The notes beneath the pieces were generated by a model. It saw nothing but the letters and a program-made list of their open reading frames with translations, did not search any database and was not told the origin of the DNA. The translations under genes and the position numbers were made by a program. A DNA stretch of 64,000 bases from Nostoc sp. ATCC 43529 (GTDB lineage Bacteria > Cyanobacteriota > Cyanobacteriia > Cyanobacteriales > Nostocaceae): contig LWTK01000105.1 of NCBI GenBank assembly GCA_003326205.1, positions 124,001-188,000 on the forward strand. The letters are read 5' to 3'. This document shows, in pieces, positions 28,726 to 38,218 of the stretch. How positions within the stretch are numbered: the first letter of the stretch is position 1; the number at the start of each line of letters is the position of its first letter.

Positions 28726-29685
28726 GTGACCGAATTTAATTTACAAATCCAAGAAAACAGTAATAACGCGGGTGTTCGTCTTGACCGCTACCTTTCGCAA
28801 GAATTACCAGATTTATCTCGTTCCCGCATTCAACAGTTAATCGAAGAAGGTAATGTGCAACTTAACGGTAAAATTTGCACGTCTAAAAAGATTAATGTAA
28901 GAGTAGGCGATCGCATTACTCTAGAAATTCCACAAGCCCAACCTTTAGAATTGCAAGCAGAAGATATTCCCCTAGATATCCTCTACGAAGATGACCAGTT
29001 ACTCATTCTCAACAAACCCGCAGGCTTAGTCGTCCATCCCGCACCAGGCCATCCAGATGGCACTTTGGTAAATGCTCTGTTGGCGCACTGTTCTAATTTA
29101 CCAGGAATCGGGGGAGTTCAACGTCCGGGAATTGTCCATCGCTTGGATAAGGATACAACAGGAGCGATCGCGATCGCCAAAACAGAAGTTGCTCATTATC
29201 ACCTGCAAGCACAACTCAAAGCCAAAACAGCACGTCGAGAATACTTAGGTGTAGTTTACGGCGCGCCAAAAACTGAAAGTGGCACAATTGATTTACCTAT
29301 TGGTCGTCATCCCCAAGACCGCAAAAAAATGGCTATCATACCTGTTGAACAAGGCGGACGACCAGCCCTCACTCATTGGCAAGTACTAGAACGCCTCGGT
29401 AATTACACCTTAATCCACTTTCAACTAGAAACCGGGCGCACCCATCAAATTCGCGTCCACAGCGCCAAAATGGGTCATCCGATTGTTGGCGACCCTGTTT
29501 ATGGTTCTGGTCGTTCGTTAGGAGTAAATTTGCCAGGTCAAGCACTGCACGCTTGGCGACTCAAATTACAGCATCCTGTATCTGGAGAAATGATTGAAGT
29601 CACAGCAACTCCTCCTAGCCAATTTACCAAACTTTTGGAGATGCTAAAAAAACGAAGCGATCGCACTCAGGTACGCAAGATGTAA
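28726..29685 (+). CDS. Pseudouridine synthase, RluD/RluA family
   Basis: The enzyme isomerises uridine to pseudouridine in structured RNA, most likely 23S rRNA. The 319-residue protein has an N-terminal S4 RNA-binding domain (RLDRYLSQELPDLSRSRIQQLIEEG, about residues 18-42). The catalytic domain carries GIVHRLDKDTTG, whose aspartate is the catalytic residue, and the C-terminal GRTHQIRVHSAKMGHPIVGDPVYG block. The start codon is GTG (MTEFNLQIQ). Family membership is certain; RluD is the closest in architecture, but the exact target uridines cannot be read from sequence. Confidence 0.93.
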   Translation: MTEFNLQIQENSNNAGVRLDRYLSQELPDLSRSRIQQLIEEGNVQLNGKICTSKKINVRVGDRITLEIPQAQPLELQAEDIPLDILYEDDQLLILNKPAGLVVHPAPGHPDGTLVNALLAHCSNLPGIGGVQRPGIVHRLDKDTTGAIAIAKTEVAHYHLQAQLKAKTARREYLGVVYGAPKTESGTIDLPIGRHPQDRKKMAIIPVEQGGRPALTHWQVLERLGNYTLIHFQLETGRTHQIRVHSAKMGHPIVGDPVYGSGRSLGVNLPGQALHAWRLKLQHPVSGEMIEVTATPPSQFTKLLEMLKKRSDRTQVRKM

Positions 29686-30044
29686 CTCAAAACCTTATTC
29701 TTGTGTAGCGGGAATTCATATAGACGCCCAGCAACTACTCTGCGAGAACACTTTAGGCGAACCCGCAGGGTATTACCGTTACTTTCGTTATCTTTTGCGT
29801 AAGTCCTGTGCAAAAAAAGCGCGGATGGGTAGGTGTTGGCACGAGACTGAGTACAAAAATGGCTGTATTCTCGTATCTGTAAGCATTTGAGAAGTACCCT
29901 ATTTCTCAACCATCCGCGCACCTTTTCTAGACCGGCTTTCAATCATTTACATATAGCCAAATTACAAACCGTCATGTTATGATTCTTCGATTCGCGCAAC
30001 CGAACCTCGAAAACCAAATAGTACAAAGCTTTCAGACGCAAGCG
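29686..30044 (+). promoter_or_regulatory. Putative CRISPR leader region
   Basis: The repeats end in GATTGAAAC, the usual leader-distal end, so the leader should be this AT-rich 360-base stretch to the left. It includes GCGTAAGTCCT near 29794, a solo copy of the MITE terminal sequence, and an inverted pair GCGCGGATGG / CCATCCGCGC (29820-29829 and 29912-29921). There is no gene; the short leftward frames here are not convincing. Confidence 0.5.
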
Positions 30045-30582
30045 ATTGCAATTAACTAAAATCCCTATTAGGGATTGAAACAAAACGCCGAAGGCACATT
30101 TTATGCCCGTGCGGTCAGTAATATTGCAATTAACTAAAATCCCTATTAGGGATTGAAACGTCATCGTTGAGGGAATTGGGTAAGGCGATAGATTGCAATT
30201 AACTAAAATCCCTATTAGGGATTGAAACAGCGGCTTCAATAGCCATCGTCATACACGTTTTGGGATTGCAATTAACTAAAATCCCTATTAGGGATTGAAA
30301 CGTTATCCTCAGACTTACAAACCTGAAGCCATCCATTGCAATTAACTAAAATCCCTATTAGGGATTGAAACAAAGCCTTGGCTAAGTTGTAGCGGCTTTC
30401 TTCGAATTGCAATTAACTAAAATCCCTATTAGGGATTGAAACGCTTAAGGTAAAGAGTTTTTTACCTTATGGAGATTGCAATTAACTAAAATCCCTATTA
30501 GGGATTGAAACGCGAAGTGGGTTTTATTGCTACCCATTTTACCGAATTGCAATTAACTAAAATCCCTATTAGGGATTGAAAC
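30045..30582 (+). CRISPR. CRISPR array, 8 repeats of 37 bp and 7 spacers, no cas genes in window
   Basis: Eight identical 37-base repeats begin at 30045, 30123, 30192, 30265, 30335, 30406, 30475 and 30546. They start ATTGCAATTAAC, contain the palindrome AATCCCTATTAGGGATT and end GAAAC. Spacers are 41, 32, 36, 33, 34, 32 and 34 bases, all different. The repeat type is common in Nostocales, and arrays with it can be served by Cas proteins encoded elsewhere. All repeats are intact, including the last, and no degenerate terminal copy is visible. No cas gene occurs within the window, so this is an isolated array here. An apparent 98-codon leftward frame over it is an artefact of the repeats. Confidence 0.98.
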
Positions 30583-30619
30583 GCAACATCCTCTAATCTA
30601 TGCATCTAAACAAACGACT

Positions 30620-30703
30620 AGCGTGCATCAGACGTGGGATAGAGTCTGTTTCACTAGTTATACCTAAATGAAACTCCTACGTAACCCAGGACTGATGCAC
30701 GCT
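30620..30703. repeat. 12-bp perfect inverted repeat between CRISPR array and cpcG
   Basis: AGCGTGCATCAG (30620-30631) and CTGATGCACGCT (30692-30703) are perfect inverted copies separated by 60 bases. They could form a large stem-loop after cpcG (leftward) or mark the ends of a small element. No T-run follows in the cpcG direction. Confidence 0.6.
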
Positions 30704-30750
30704 ATGAAATAATCAAACAGATTTACTAGCTAGCCGTCGAGCAAAAATCG

Positions 30751-31518
30751 TTACTTGATTCCTGCCAGTTGGCGATAAGGTACATCCTTGTCGATATCGA
30801 TGTTGAATGACGAAACTCTTTGTGGAGCATTGCCAGTTGCATTGATACTCTGTGCCAAAGCCAAGAAATTAGCTGGATCGCCAGCTTTGGGCTTTTGTTC
30901 TTGGGGGATGAACCGACGTACTTCTACCTGCCAAATAATTTGGGGGAAGCCCAGTTTAGCGCGGTAGTAATCGTCATATCGTGGAGATTTGATATTGAAA
31001 GGCAACTCACCTTCAGCGCGAGATGGTAGGACTCGACGCCGTTGATAAGGTACTGTAGAGTATCCAAAATTGCTGAGGTACTCTTCAGAGTCGAGTATTT
31101 GATCGATGAAACCTTTAATACCCTTGGTAGCAACTACAATTGACCAAGCGATTTTTTCTCGTTCGCTGTATACGTCGCGTCCCAGAACTCTTTGTACTAC
31201 TTGCTCAACAAAGCGGTAGTTGCTGTTGAGGTCGTAAAAGCTTCTCTTAAAGGTATTGGAAAGTACCAACCCACGAACAAAGTCCCGCACTGTAATTTGT
31301 CCATTACGGAGTTGAGACTCTAAGTATGTTTCGCGATCGGCAGCAAACGCATGGAAGAAAATTTGACGATATGCTGCTTCAATCAAAATATCGAAATCTG
31401 AGGGAGAAAGCAGATTGTCTGTAGAAAAAATTCTGGGCTGTTCATCACCCGGCACTTCATACGCAGCTACACGCTGGTTTTGACTTGAAGGTGCGTATGT
31501 TAACAGAGGAATTGCCAC
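30751..31518 (-). CDS. cpcG: Phycobilisome rod-core linker
   Basis: CpcG joins phycocyanin rods to the allophycocyanin core of the phycobilisome on the stromal face of thylakoids. The 255-residue protein begins [17 protein letters not shown], the typical CpcG N-terminus. It carries a phycobilisome linker domain (about 35-165) with [29 protein letters not shown] and a [21 protein letters not shown] end. The start is GTG at 31518 with GGAGG seven to eight bases upstream. The C-terminal region lacks an obvious membrane helix, so it is the CpcG1 rather than the CpcL type. It points away from the phycoerythrin genes and ends near the CRISPR array. Confidence 0.93.
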   Translation of the reverse strand: MAIPLLTYAPSSQNQRVAAYEVPGDEQPRIFSTDNLLSPSDFDILIEAAYRQIFFHAFAADRETYLESQLRNGQITVRDFVRGLVLSNTFKRSFYDLNSNYRFVEQVVQRVLGRDVYSEREKIAWSIVVATKGIKGFIDQILDSEEYLSNFGYSTVPYQRRRVLPSRAEGELPFNIKSPRYDDYYRAKLGFPQIIWQVEVRRFIPQEQKPKAGDPANFLALAQSINATGNAPQRVSSFNIDIDKDVPYRQLAGIK

Positions 31519-32122
31519 TCTAAAGCCTCCATGTTCTTAATTAAAGTTAACAACTTTAAATCACATATTAAGGGACGTAGTTGGATCAGAACCTGAGATT
31601 CTGATAAAGTTTCACGAAACTTAACCAAGAGTGGTTCAGTATTCGTAAGAAATAGCGCTGAGCTTGCTGGATTCAGCCCACTGCTAGCTTCAGCGACAGA
31701 GTGCAGCTTCGAGCTTTCCGGACTTGCTTGACATCTCCTACACTGTGTGCAAGGCATACGGTATAGGTTTCTCAGCGAATCCAGCTATTATTTAGGATAT
31801 GCTGAAGCTCACTTTCAAGTCCAGGAAATGCCGTAGGGCAGATTATAAAATTATTACCCGATCGCGTTTTTTTGAATTTAGCTAAATTAAGTAGAAGCTT
31901 TGTTCACATAATTCAGATTAGGAGATTCAGTTTCACTTTTTTGAACTAAGGCAATATTTTTTAATATTTTGCAACAGAAATTAATGAAAAATAGGGCATT
32001 GGGCATTGGGAATGGTGTAAAGGGAAAACGTTAAATTTATCCCTTTTCCCTTTAACCTTCTCCCCTGCCTCCTCATCTCCCTCATCTCCATGCCCCATGC
32101 CCTATGCCCCATGCCCTATGCC
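31519..32122. other. Intergenic region upstream of cpcG with heptamer filler
   Basis: Bases 31990-32140 are GGGCATTGGGCATTGGG and CCCCATGCCCTATGCCC filler. The part nearest cpcG contains GCTGGATTC and GAATCCAGC inverted arms (about 31668 and 31777) that may structure its leader. No gene is seen. Confidence 0.5.
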
Positions 32123-32677
32123 CTATTCCCCACTCCCTTTACCTATCCAAAATTCCAGGGGATCTATAGTTGACTGACAGTAAGGCCAGCTACGCAAGGT
32201 TGCTTCCATTCCTGCTTCCCATAATGGTGGTTCTAATCCGAGTCCTAAACACAGATGAGACAGAATTTTAGCAAACTGCTGATTGTGACCATAGTCTCCT
32301 AGATGAGCATGAGCATATTCATGGACGACGATACCGAACCAGTCTTTGGGAGCAACTCGACCGACATCTACCAAAATGGTGATTGGGTTTGTCAGAATGT
32401 TGCACAGACCGTCAATACCGAAAGATTGAGCGATGGGTACTGCAAAAATTTGGATGTGGCGGCGTTCTTGGGGATGAAAGCACTGATGACAGGCTTCCAA
32501 ATAGGTGTTGATTGTAGCGTTAACGCTGTTAATGTTTTTGCCAATCCAAGTGCAAATGGCAATGCGATCGCGTAGGTTATCGAATACATCCACCATACCT
32601 GGTTCTAGGGCAAATTCCTGTACCAAGTGTAGATAATCTCGCCCACGAGTAAAAGCATCGGTCTGCTTGAGAATCAT
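32123..32677 (-). CDS. Putative zinc metallopeptidase (HExxH) coupled to cpeS
   Basis: The 184-residue protein contains VVHEYAHAHLGDYGHNQQFAKIL (in two parts, HEYAH near residue 117 and GHNQQFA near 127). The HExxH plus downstream histidine pattern resembles zincins of the SprT/WLM type. There is no signal peptide or membrane segment. Its ATG directly follows the TGA of cpeS with no gap, so translation is probably coupled. That placement suggests a job linked to bilin attachment or phycobiliprotein turnover, but I know of no characterised relative. The HExxH motif is seen; peptidase activity is inferred. Confidence 0.7.
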   Translation of the reverse strand: MILKQTDAFTRGRDYLHLVQEFALEPGMVDVFDNLRDRIAICTWIGKNINSVNATINTYLEACHQCFHPQERRHIQIFAVPIAQSFGIDGLCNILTNPITILVDVGRVAPKDWFGIVVHEYAHAHLGDYGHNQQFAKILSHLCLGLGLEPPLWEAGMEATLRSWPYCQSTIDPLEFWIGKGSGE

Positions 32678-33274
32678 TCACCAGCCTAAAACGGAATAAA
32701 ACTGTTGTTTAGAAGTTACCTCTTGTGTATTGGAAACTTCTAAAGAAGACTCAATGCGGCTTTCAGTACAAAACGAAGCTGTGCTGAAGCCACCAAACCG
32801 TTTTACTGTACTGCTTCGCAGTCTAATATTGGGTCCACCGAACCAAAATCGCTCAATGGAACTCATTGTTTCGTATTCTGTTGTCAATACGAGTCCATCT
32901 TCATCATCCATGTGAAAAAGACCGACGACAGGTACTATTTCCGCGTAGCCTCTTTCGCGGAGTAATTTGCCTTGCCTTGGGTTATCGGCATCAGGCACGA
33001 TCGCAAATATGGTTTTCCCTTGATGATTTTCCTCATCTTCTCTATCCCAAGACATTGTACCTAGCCAACGCACCCGCGACCCCCCCACAGAAAGGGTAGG
33101 GTCAATCTGATGATACTGGCACAGTTCAATGATTTCTGGATGATCGGCTGCCAGAGTTTCCACTTCTATATTTGATTCTCCCGTCTCTGAGCGCTTGAAC
33201 GCGAGGTGATGAGTTACGCGTTGCGATCGCCATTTGCCAGCACTTAGCTGAAAAAATTCCATTGCGTCTATCAA
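32678..33274 (-). CDS. cpeS: Phycobiliprotein chromophore lyase, CpcS/CpeS family
   Basis: CpcS/CpeS lyases are lipocalin-fold proteins that attach bilins to cysteine 82 of phycobiliprotein beta subunits. In phycoerythrin-containing strains CpeS loads phycoerythrobilin on CpeB. The 198-residue protein begins MEFFQLSAGKWRSQR-THH and has the EIVELCxxH-type and SSIERFWFGGPNIRLRSS-type blocks of the family. I use the TTG start at 33274 because GGTAGGAG precedes it at eight bases; an ATG four codons later has no ribosome-binding site. CpeS is the likely type given cpeBA and cpeZ nearby, but a CpcS role on phycocyanin cannot be excluded. Confidence 0.82.
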   Translation of the reverse strand: MIDAMEFFQLSAGKWRSQRVTHHLAFKRSETGESNIEVETLAADHPEIIELCQYHQIDPTLSVGGSRVRWLGTMSWDREDEENHQGKTIFAIVPDADNPRQGKLLRERGYAEIVPVVGLFHMDDEDGLVLTTEYETMSSIERFWFGGPNIRLRSSTVKRFGGFSTASFCTESRIESSLEVSNTQEVTSKQQFYSVLGW

Positions 33275-33415
33275 TCTTCTGACTCCTACCTTTGACTCCT
33301 GCGGATGATGTTTACCTTGCTTTTTGTTTTTAAAGTTATTGGTATATAAACATTCTAAACATTACATCCATCAGTGCTTAGCTTCAATAAACTCCTGACA
33401 AAGGAGGAGACAAAC

Positions 33416-33445
33416 ATGTTTTTTAATGATTGTAAAATTTTGTAA
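33416..33445 (+). other. Nine-codon mini-ORF with strong Shine-Dalgarno upstream of nblA
   Basis: AAAGGAGGAG is followed after six bases by ATG and the frame MFFNDCKIL-stop. The purine tract can also pair with CTCCT just upstream (CTCCTgacaAAGGAG). It lies 150 bases before nblA on the same strand and could be a leader peptide or a gene remnant. Confidence 0.35.
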
Positions 33446-33595
33446 TATTAATTTCTCATGACTTGACAATGTAGACATTTTAATATCTCAATGCTAGACT
33501 TGTACAAAGTAATGTATACAACAGGCTATCACTAAGCCTTCACAGTACCAGTAACAACAAACACCTTCGATTCAGTCAACTAGAGGAGTGAATCT

Positions 33596-33763
33596 ATGGA
33601 ATTCCCCATCGAATTAACCTTAGAGCAACAGTTTCGCTTACAAAACTTGAAAGACCAGGTAAAGAATTTGAGTCAACAAGAGGCTCAGGAATTCTTGCTA
33701 GAAGTTTTACGGCAGATGATGGTAAAAGATAATTTGGTCAAACATCTGCTCAAACAAGCCTAA
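33596..33763 (+). CDS. nblA: Phycobilisome degradation protein NblA
   Basis: NblA is a small helical adaptor that binds phycobiliproteins and delivers phycobilisomes to Clp protease during nitrogen or sulfur starvation. The 55-residue product MEFPIELTLEQQF...LSQQEAQEFLLEVLRQMMVKDN...LLKQA has the family pattern: an N-terminal (P)IELTLEQQF, a central (S)xxxAQEFLxE(V/L)xxQMM helix and a C-terminal LLK. AGAGGAG lies eight bases before the ATG. It sits between the divergent cpeS gene and cpeB, inside the phycoerythrin cluster. A terminator follows, so it is probably a separate transcription unit. I found no perfect NtcA site immediately upstream. Confidence 0.93.
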   Translation: MEFPIELTLEQQFRLQNLKDQVKNLSQQEAQEFLLEVLRQMMVKDNLVKHLLKQA

Positions 33764-33788
33764 GCCACGAAAAAAAGAATATTTTTCC

Positions 33789-33828
33789 TTAAGACTTACG
33801 CTGTGGCTGCATAAGTCTTAATTTTTTT
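33789..33828 (+). terminator. Rho-independent terminator after nblA
   Basis: TTAAGACTTA pairs with TAAGTCTTAA (10 bp) across a 13-base loop and is followed by seven T residues. The core resembles the TAGGACTTACGC repeat ends seen elsewhere in the window. Confidence 0.85.
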
Positions 33829-34695
<867 letters not shown>

Positions 34696-34768
34696 TAGCT
34701 CACAGTTAACGGCTATTTAGCCAAACGAAGTGAAATCAAAACCCGATCAAATCCCATCTGGAGTATAA

Positions 34769-35269
<501 letters not shown>

Positions 35270-35311
35270 TAGACGGATTGACTAGCCGAGCGATCGTTGC
35301 ACTCTAAAACT

Positions 35312-35370
35312 AGGGACTCTGGGTCTATTGCTTTGCCTAGATTAGGTTGAGCGATGGACTTAGAGTCCCT
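35312..35370 (+). terminator. Hairpin after cpeBA
   Basis: AGGGACTCT and AGAGTCCCT are perfect 9-base arms separated by 41 bases. There is no T-run right after the stem, so it may end or stabilise the abundant cpeBA message rather than terminate fully. Filler AATTCAGAATTC follows at 35388-35414. Confidence 0.55.
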
Positions 35371-35511
35371 CAGTTGTTATTGAAAGAATTCAGAATTCAG
35401 AATTCTGAATTCAAGAGTTAGGAGTGATACTAAGTTGCGTTCAAATAAAATATTTATACTTCCTACTCGCAGCCTAAATTACTATCTTTGACTGGAACTT
35501 AAGTTTTTATT

Positions 35512-36120
35512 ATGACGACAGATTCTCTATTTGAACAATTAAAACATCCTAACCCAAATCTGCGGGAACGAGCTATGTGGCAACTAGCCGAAGTCCGCGA
35601 TGAAAATACTATTCCTCGATTGATGAGTATTTTGGATGATGAAGATGTGACCTATCGTCGAGCTGCGGTAAAAGCCTTGGGTGCTATTGGTGTAGATGCT
35701 GTACCAGCATTGGTAGAGTCATTGCTCAACAGTGATAACGCAACGGTTCGGGGCAGTTGTGCTAAGGCTTTGGCGCAGGTGGCTGCCAACCATCCAGACG
35801 TACCTTTTCCAGAAGAGGGCTTGCAGGGATTAAAAACAGCACTCAACGACCCAAATGGTGTTGTATATATTGCATCTGTAATGGCTTTGGGTGAAATTGG
35901 TTCTCCTGCCTTTGAAATTTTAACTGAAGCTTTGAAAACCACAGATAATGTTGCGGTAGCTGTGGCGATTGTAAATGCACTCGGTTCAATGGGTGATGTC
36001 CGAGGGGTAGAAGTGCTAACAGCATTGACTAACGATGAAACTGTCGATTCCTATGTTCGGGAGTCAGCGGTGAGTGCCTTACCTCGATTAGATCAGGTGA
36101 TTAAATATAGCAGAAAGTAG
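35512..36120 (+). CDS. cpeZ: CpeZ-type HEAT-repeat protein, phycoerythrin lyase chaperone
   Basis: CpeZ is an E/F-type lyase relative that assists the lyase CpeY in loading phycoerythrobilin on CpeA and stabilises phycoerythrin. The 202-residue protein is built of HEAT-like repeats (TYRRAAVKALGAIGVDAVPALVESL; VYIASVMALGEIGSPAFEIL; VAVAIVNALGSMGDVRGVEVL). It closely follows the CpeZ sequence I recall from Fremyella. The usual partner cpeY is not in this window. It lies 240 bases after cpeA and has its own strong terminator, so it may be a separate unit. A cpeE/cpeF-like lyase is the alternative identity, but length favours CpeZ. Confidence 0.87.
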   Translation: MTTDSLFEQLKHPNPNLRERAMWQLAEVRDENTIPRLMSILDDEDVTYRRAAVKALGAIGVDAVPALVESLLNSDNATVRGSCAKALAQVAANHPDVPFPEEGLQGLKTALNDPNGVVYIASVMALGEIGSPAFEILTEALKTTDNVAVAVAIVNALGSMGDVRGVEVLTALTNDETVDSYVRESAVSALPRLDQVIKYSRK

Positions 36121-36225
36121 CGATCGCCAAGCTTGCTGTACTACTTCTGGCTCAAAAAAAATGAAAAGGTTTTTTTACCGTTATTGTGTGTTGCTAAAAC
36201 TAGTACTAATGTAAGAACTAGGGAG

Positions 36226-36262
36226 AAGCCCCTAGTGCATTCAGACTAGGGGCTTTTCATTT
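36226..36262 (+). terminator. Rho-independent terminator after cpeZ
   Basis: AAGCCCCTAGT pairs with ACTAGGGGCTT (11 bp, 8-base loop) and is followed by TTCATTTT. Confidence 0.85.
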
Positions 36263-36323
36263 TCCAATATTTTTTCTTTCTGATGTAACTATCCATCTTT
36301 TTGGTAGATGCTTGGATATTCAA

Positions 36324-36755
36324 CTAAGCTACTTCTAAAAAATCTCTGTCTAATGGATTCTCTGGGAAGAATACAGCAGGTGAAACATTGAAAAATTCTG
36401 CAAGCTTTTGAATGTGTTCAACTGTTAATTTACGCTTGCCTTTAAGTACATCAGAAACAATTGACTCCATTTTAAAAATAGGAACTAAATCCTTTTGTTT
36501 AAGATTCGATTGGGCAATTAAAACTTTGAGAAGTTCTACTCCATAAATATCTGGAACCAAATTTTGTTTTGATTCGTATTCATGAATTAAAAGTCCCAAT
36601 AAGGTAATATAGTCTTCTTCTGACTCTGTTAGTTCTCCTTTATCAAGTAGACTATCGACAACTGCTTGAGTTTTTTCTAAATCTTCTTCATTTTTTATCG
36701 GGCGCGGCAGGAAATATGTAAGTAATTCTTTGTAGCTGGTGTAATGATATAACAT
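36324..36755 (-). CDS. HigA-type XRE antitoxin, apparently without its toxin
   Basis: The 143-residue protein has the layout of HigA antitoxins that follow HigB RNases: an N-terminal helical part with EEDYITLLGLLIHEYES and a C-terminal helix-turn-helix (GVELLKVLIAQSNLKQKDLVPIFKMESIVSDVLKGKRKLTVEHIQKLAEFF in segments, about 75-125). The usual upstream HigB gene is absent: only 150 bases separate its start from the divergent SDR gene and no RelE-like frame is visible. It is therefore either an orphan antitoxin or an autonomous regulator. Confidence 0.8.
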   Translation of the reverse strand: MLYHYTSYKELLTYFLPRPIKNEEDLEKTQAVVDSLLDKGELTESEEDYITLLGLLIHEYESKQNLVPDIYGVELLKVLIAQSNLKQKDLVPIFKMESIVSDVLKGKRKLTVEHIQKLAEFFNVSPAVFFPENPLDRDFLEVA

Positions 36756-36905
36756 TTCTTCATTATGGAATTAGTTGCTTAATTATTAAAACTAAGATTG
36801 GTAAGATATCAATCTTAGTCTTACCTAATCGATCGACTAATTGGGCGTACATGATACTCATAGAACTCACGTTAGATTAACAATAGACTATCTCAAGACA
36901 ACTTT

Positions 36906-37727
36906 ATGACTTCTTTGGAACCGTCAGTTAAGGATTTGGTGCTGGTTGCTGGTGGTACTGGTGGAGTGGGGCAACTGGTAGTAGGTAAACTGCTGGAAAA
37001 AGGTGTCAGGGTTCGCGTTCTGACACGGGATGCCGCAAAAGCTGAAAAAATGTTTAATCGGCAAGTGGAAATTGTTGTTGGTGATACCCGCCAGCCCGCT
37101 ACACTTGGTGCTGCAACATCAGATGTCACCCACGTTATATGTTGTACTGGAACCACAGCCTTTCCCTCTGCCAGATGGGAGTTTGAGGAATCCCCAAACT
37201 TGATTGAATGGGGTTTAACTTTTCTTAACCCCCAATCTAGCCAAGCAAAAGCAAAGAATAGTCCAGCAAAAATCGATGCCCAAGGTGTCAGCAACCTAGT
37301 AGCAGCAGCGCCTCAGAATTTGCAGCGATTTGTTTTCGTCTCCTCCTGCGGCATTCTCCGTAAAAATCAGTTTCCTTTTAGCGTTCTCAATGCATTCGGT
37401 GTCTTAGATGCCAAACAGAAGGGCGAGGAGTCCATCATTAATTCAGGATTACCCTACACTATTATCCGTCCAGGACGCCTCATTGATGGGCCTTATACTT
37501 CATACGACCTCAACACCCTCCTGAGAGCAAAAACCGGCGGCAAATACGCTGTGGTACTCGGCACAGGGGATACACTTGTAGGTGATGCCAGCCGAATTGA
37601 TGTAGCAAACGCTTGTGTCGAGTGTCTTTTTTACCCAAGTACTTCCAGGAAAATTTTTGAAATAGTCAATAAAGGACAAAGACCAGCTGCGATCGACTGG
37701 GAGAGCCTTTTTTCTGAGCTTGGGTGA
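36906..37727 (+). CDS. Atypical short-chain dehydrogenase/NAD(P)H-binding protein
   Basis: The 273-residue protein starts with a dinucleotide-binding loop (VLVAGGTGGVGQLVVGKLL, TGxxGxxG type). It then has RVRVLTRDAAKA, the VVGDTRQPATL acid strand, RFVFVSSCGIL and YTIIRPGRLIDGP, the pattern of NmrA/Ycf39/Tic62-like atypical SDRs. The canonical YxxxK active site is not evident. Such proteins often act as redox-sensing or assembly factors in photosynthetic cells. The substrate is unknown. The start is the first ATG in frame, close to the divergent HigA-type gene. Confidence 0.82.
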   Translation: MTSLEPSVKDLVLVAGGTGGVGQLVVGKLLEKGVRVRVLTRDAAKAEKMFNRQVEIVVGDTRQPATLGAATSDVTHVICCTGTTAFPSARWEFEESPNLIEWGLTFLNPQSSQAKAKNSPAKIDAQGVSNLVAAAPQNLQRFVFVSSCGILRKNQFPFSVLNAFGVLDAKQKGEESIINSGLPYTIIRPGRLIDGPYTSYDLNTLLRAKTGGKYAVVLGTGDTLVGDASRIDVANACVECLFYPSTSRKIFEIVNKGQRPAAIDWESLFSELG

Positions 37728-38218
37728 GTAGGGAGATGGGGAGGCTTTTGAGGCAGGGGAAAAGGTTAAAGGTTAAAGGGAAAAGGAATAAATTTAATCT
37801 TTCCCCTTTCCCCATGCCCAATGACTAATGCCCCATGCCCAATGACTAATGACTAATGACTAATGACTAATACCGTAATTTGTTACCTCTAAAGACGGCA
37901 AACACCACTCAGATGTTACGGTTCACCCTAATTACTGAAAGTATTAATTCTCATACATTAGACGAAGTAGAAGCAAATCAATCCATGAATTAACTTAAAA
38001 ACTATTGAGTTAGTTTAACCGCCCCAACAAAGGTTCGGTAAACCACCCTTCATGGATCTCAATATATATATCAGCATAGTCTGGAGTCTTAACACCCAGA
38101 AAAAGCCAAATTAAGGTATTAATGCTGAACTGGCTGATTTCTTGACCCTGTTGGTTGAAAATTTAGTCCTTTATATTCTCATTCATTCATTTGTAGTTAT
38201 ACGGAGCCAGCACCTAAA
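37728..38218. repeat. Intergenic heptamer repeats (TAATGAC)n and CCCCATGCCC filler before dnaK
   Basis: AATGACTAATGACTAATGAC repeats run at about 37840-37872, preceded by GGTTAAAGGG and CCCCATGCCC filler. These belong to the short tandem heptamer families of heterocystous cyanobacteria. The last 300 bases presumably hold the dnaK promoter. I see no CIRCE operator (TTAGCACTC-N9-GAGTGCTAA). Confidence 0.7.

Noticed and set aside
29943-30239. 98-codon leftward frame over the CRISPR array
   Set aside because: The repeated FQSLIGILVNCN segments are translations of the CRISPR repeat; it is not a gene.
32303-32575. 90-codon rightward frame opposite the zincin gene
   Set aside because: It is antisense to the HExxH gene and has no family features.
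33496-33525. NtcA-like sequence upstream of nblA
   Set aside because: GTACAAAGTAATGTATAC looks similar, but no GTA and TAC are separated by exactly eight bases.
37900-38218. CIRCE operator upstream of dnaK
   Set aside because: No TTAGCACTC-N9-GAGTGCTAA sequence was found in this interval.
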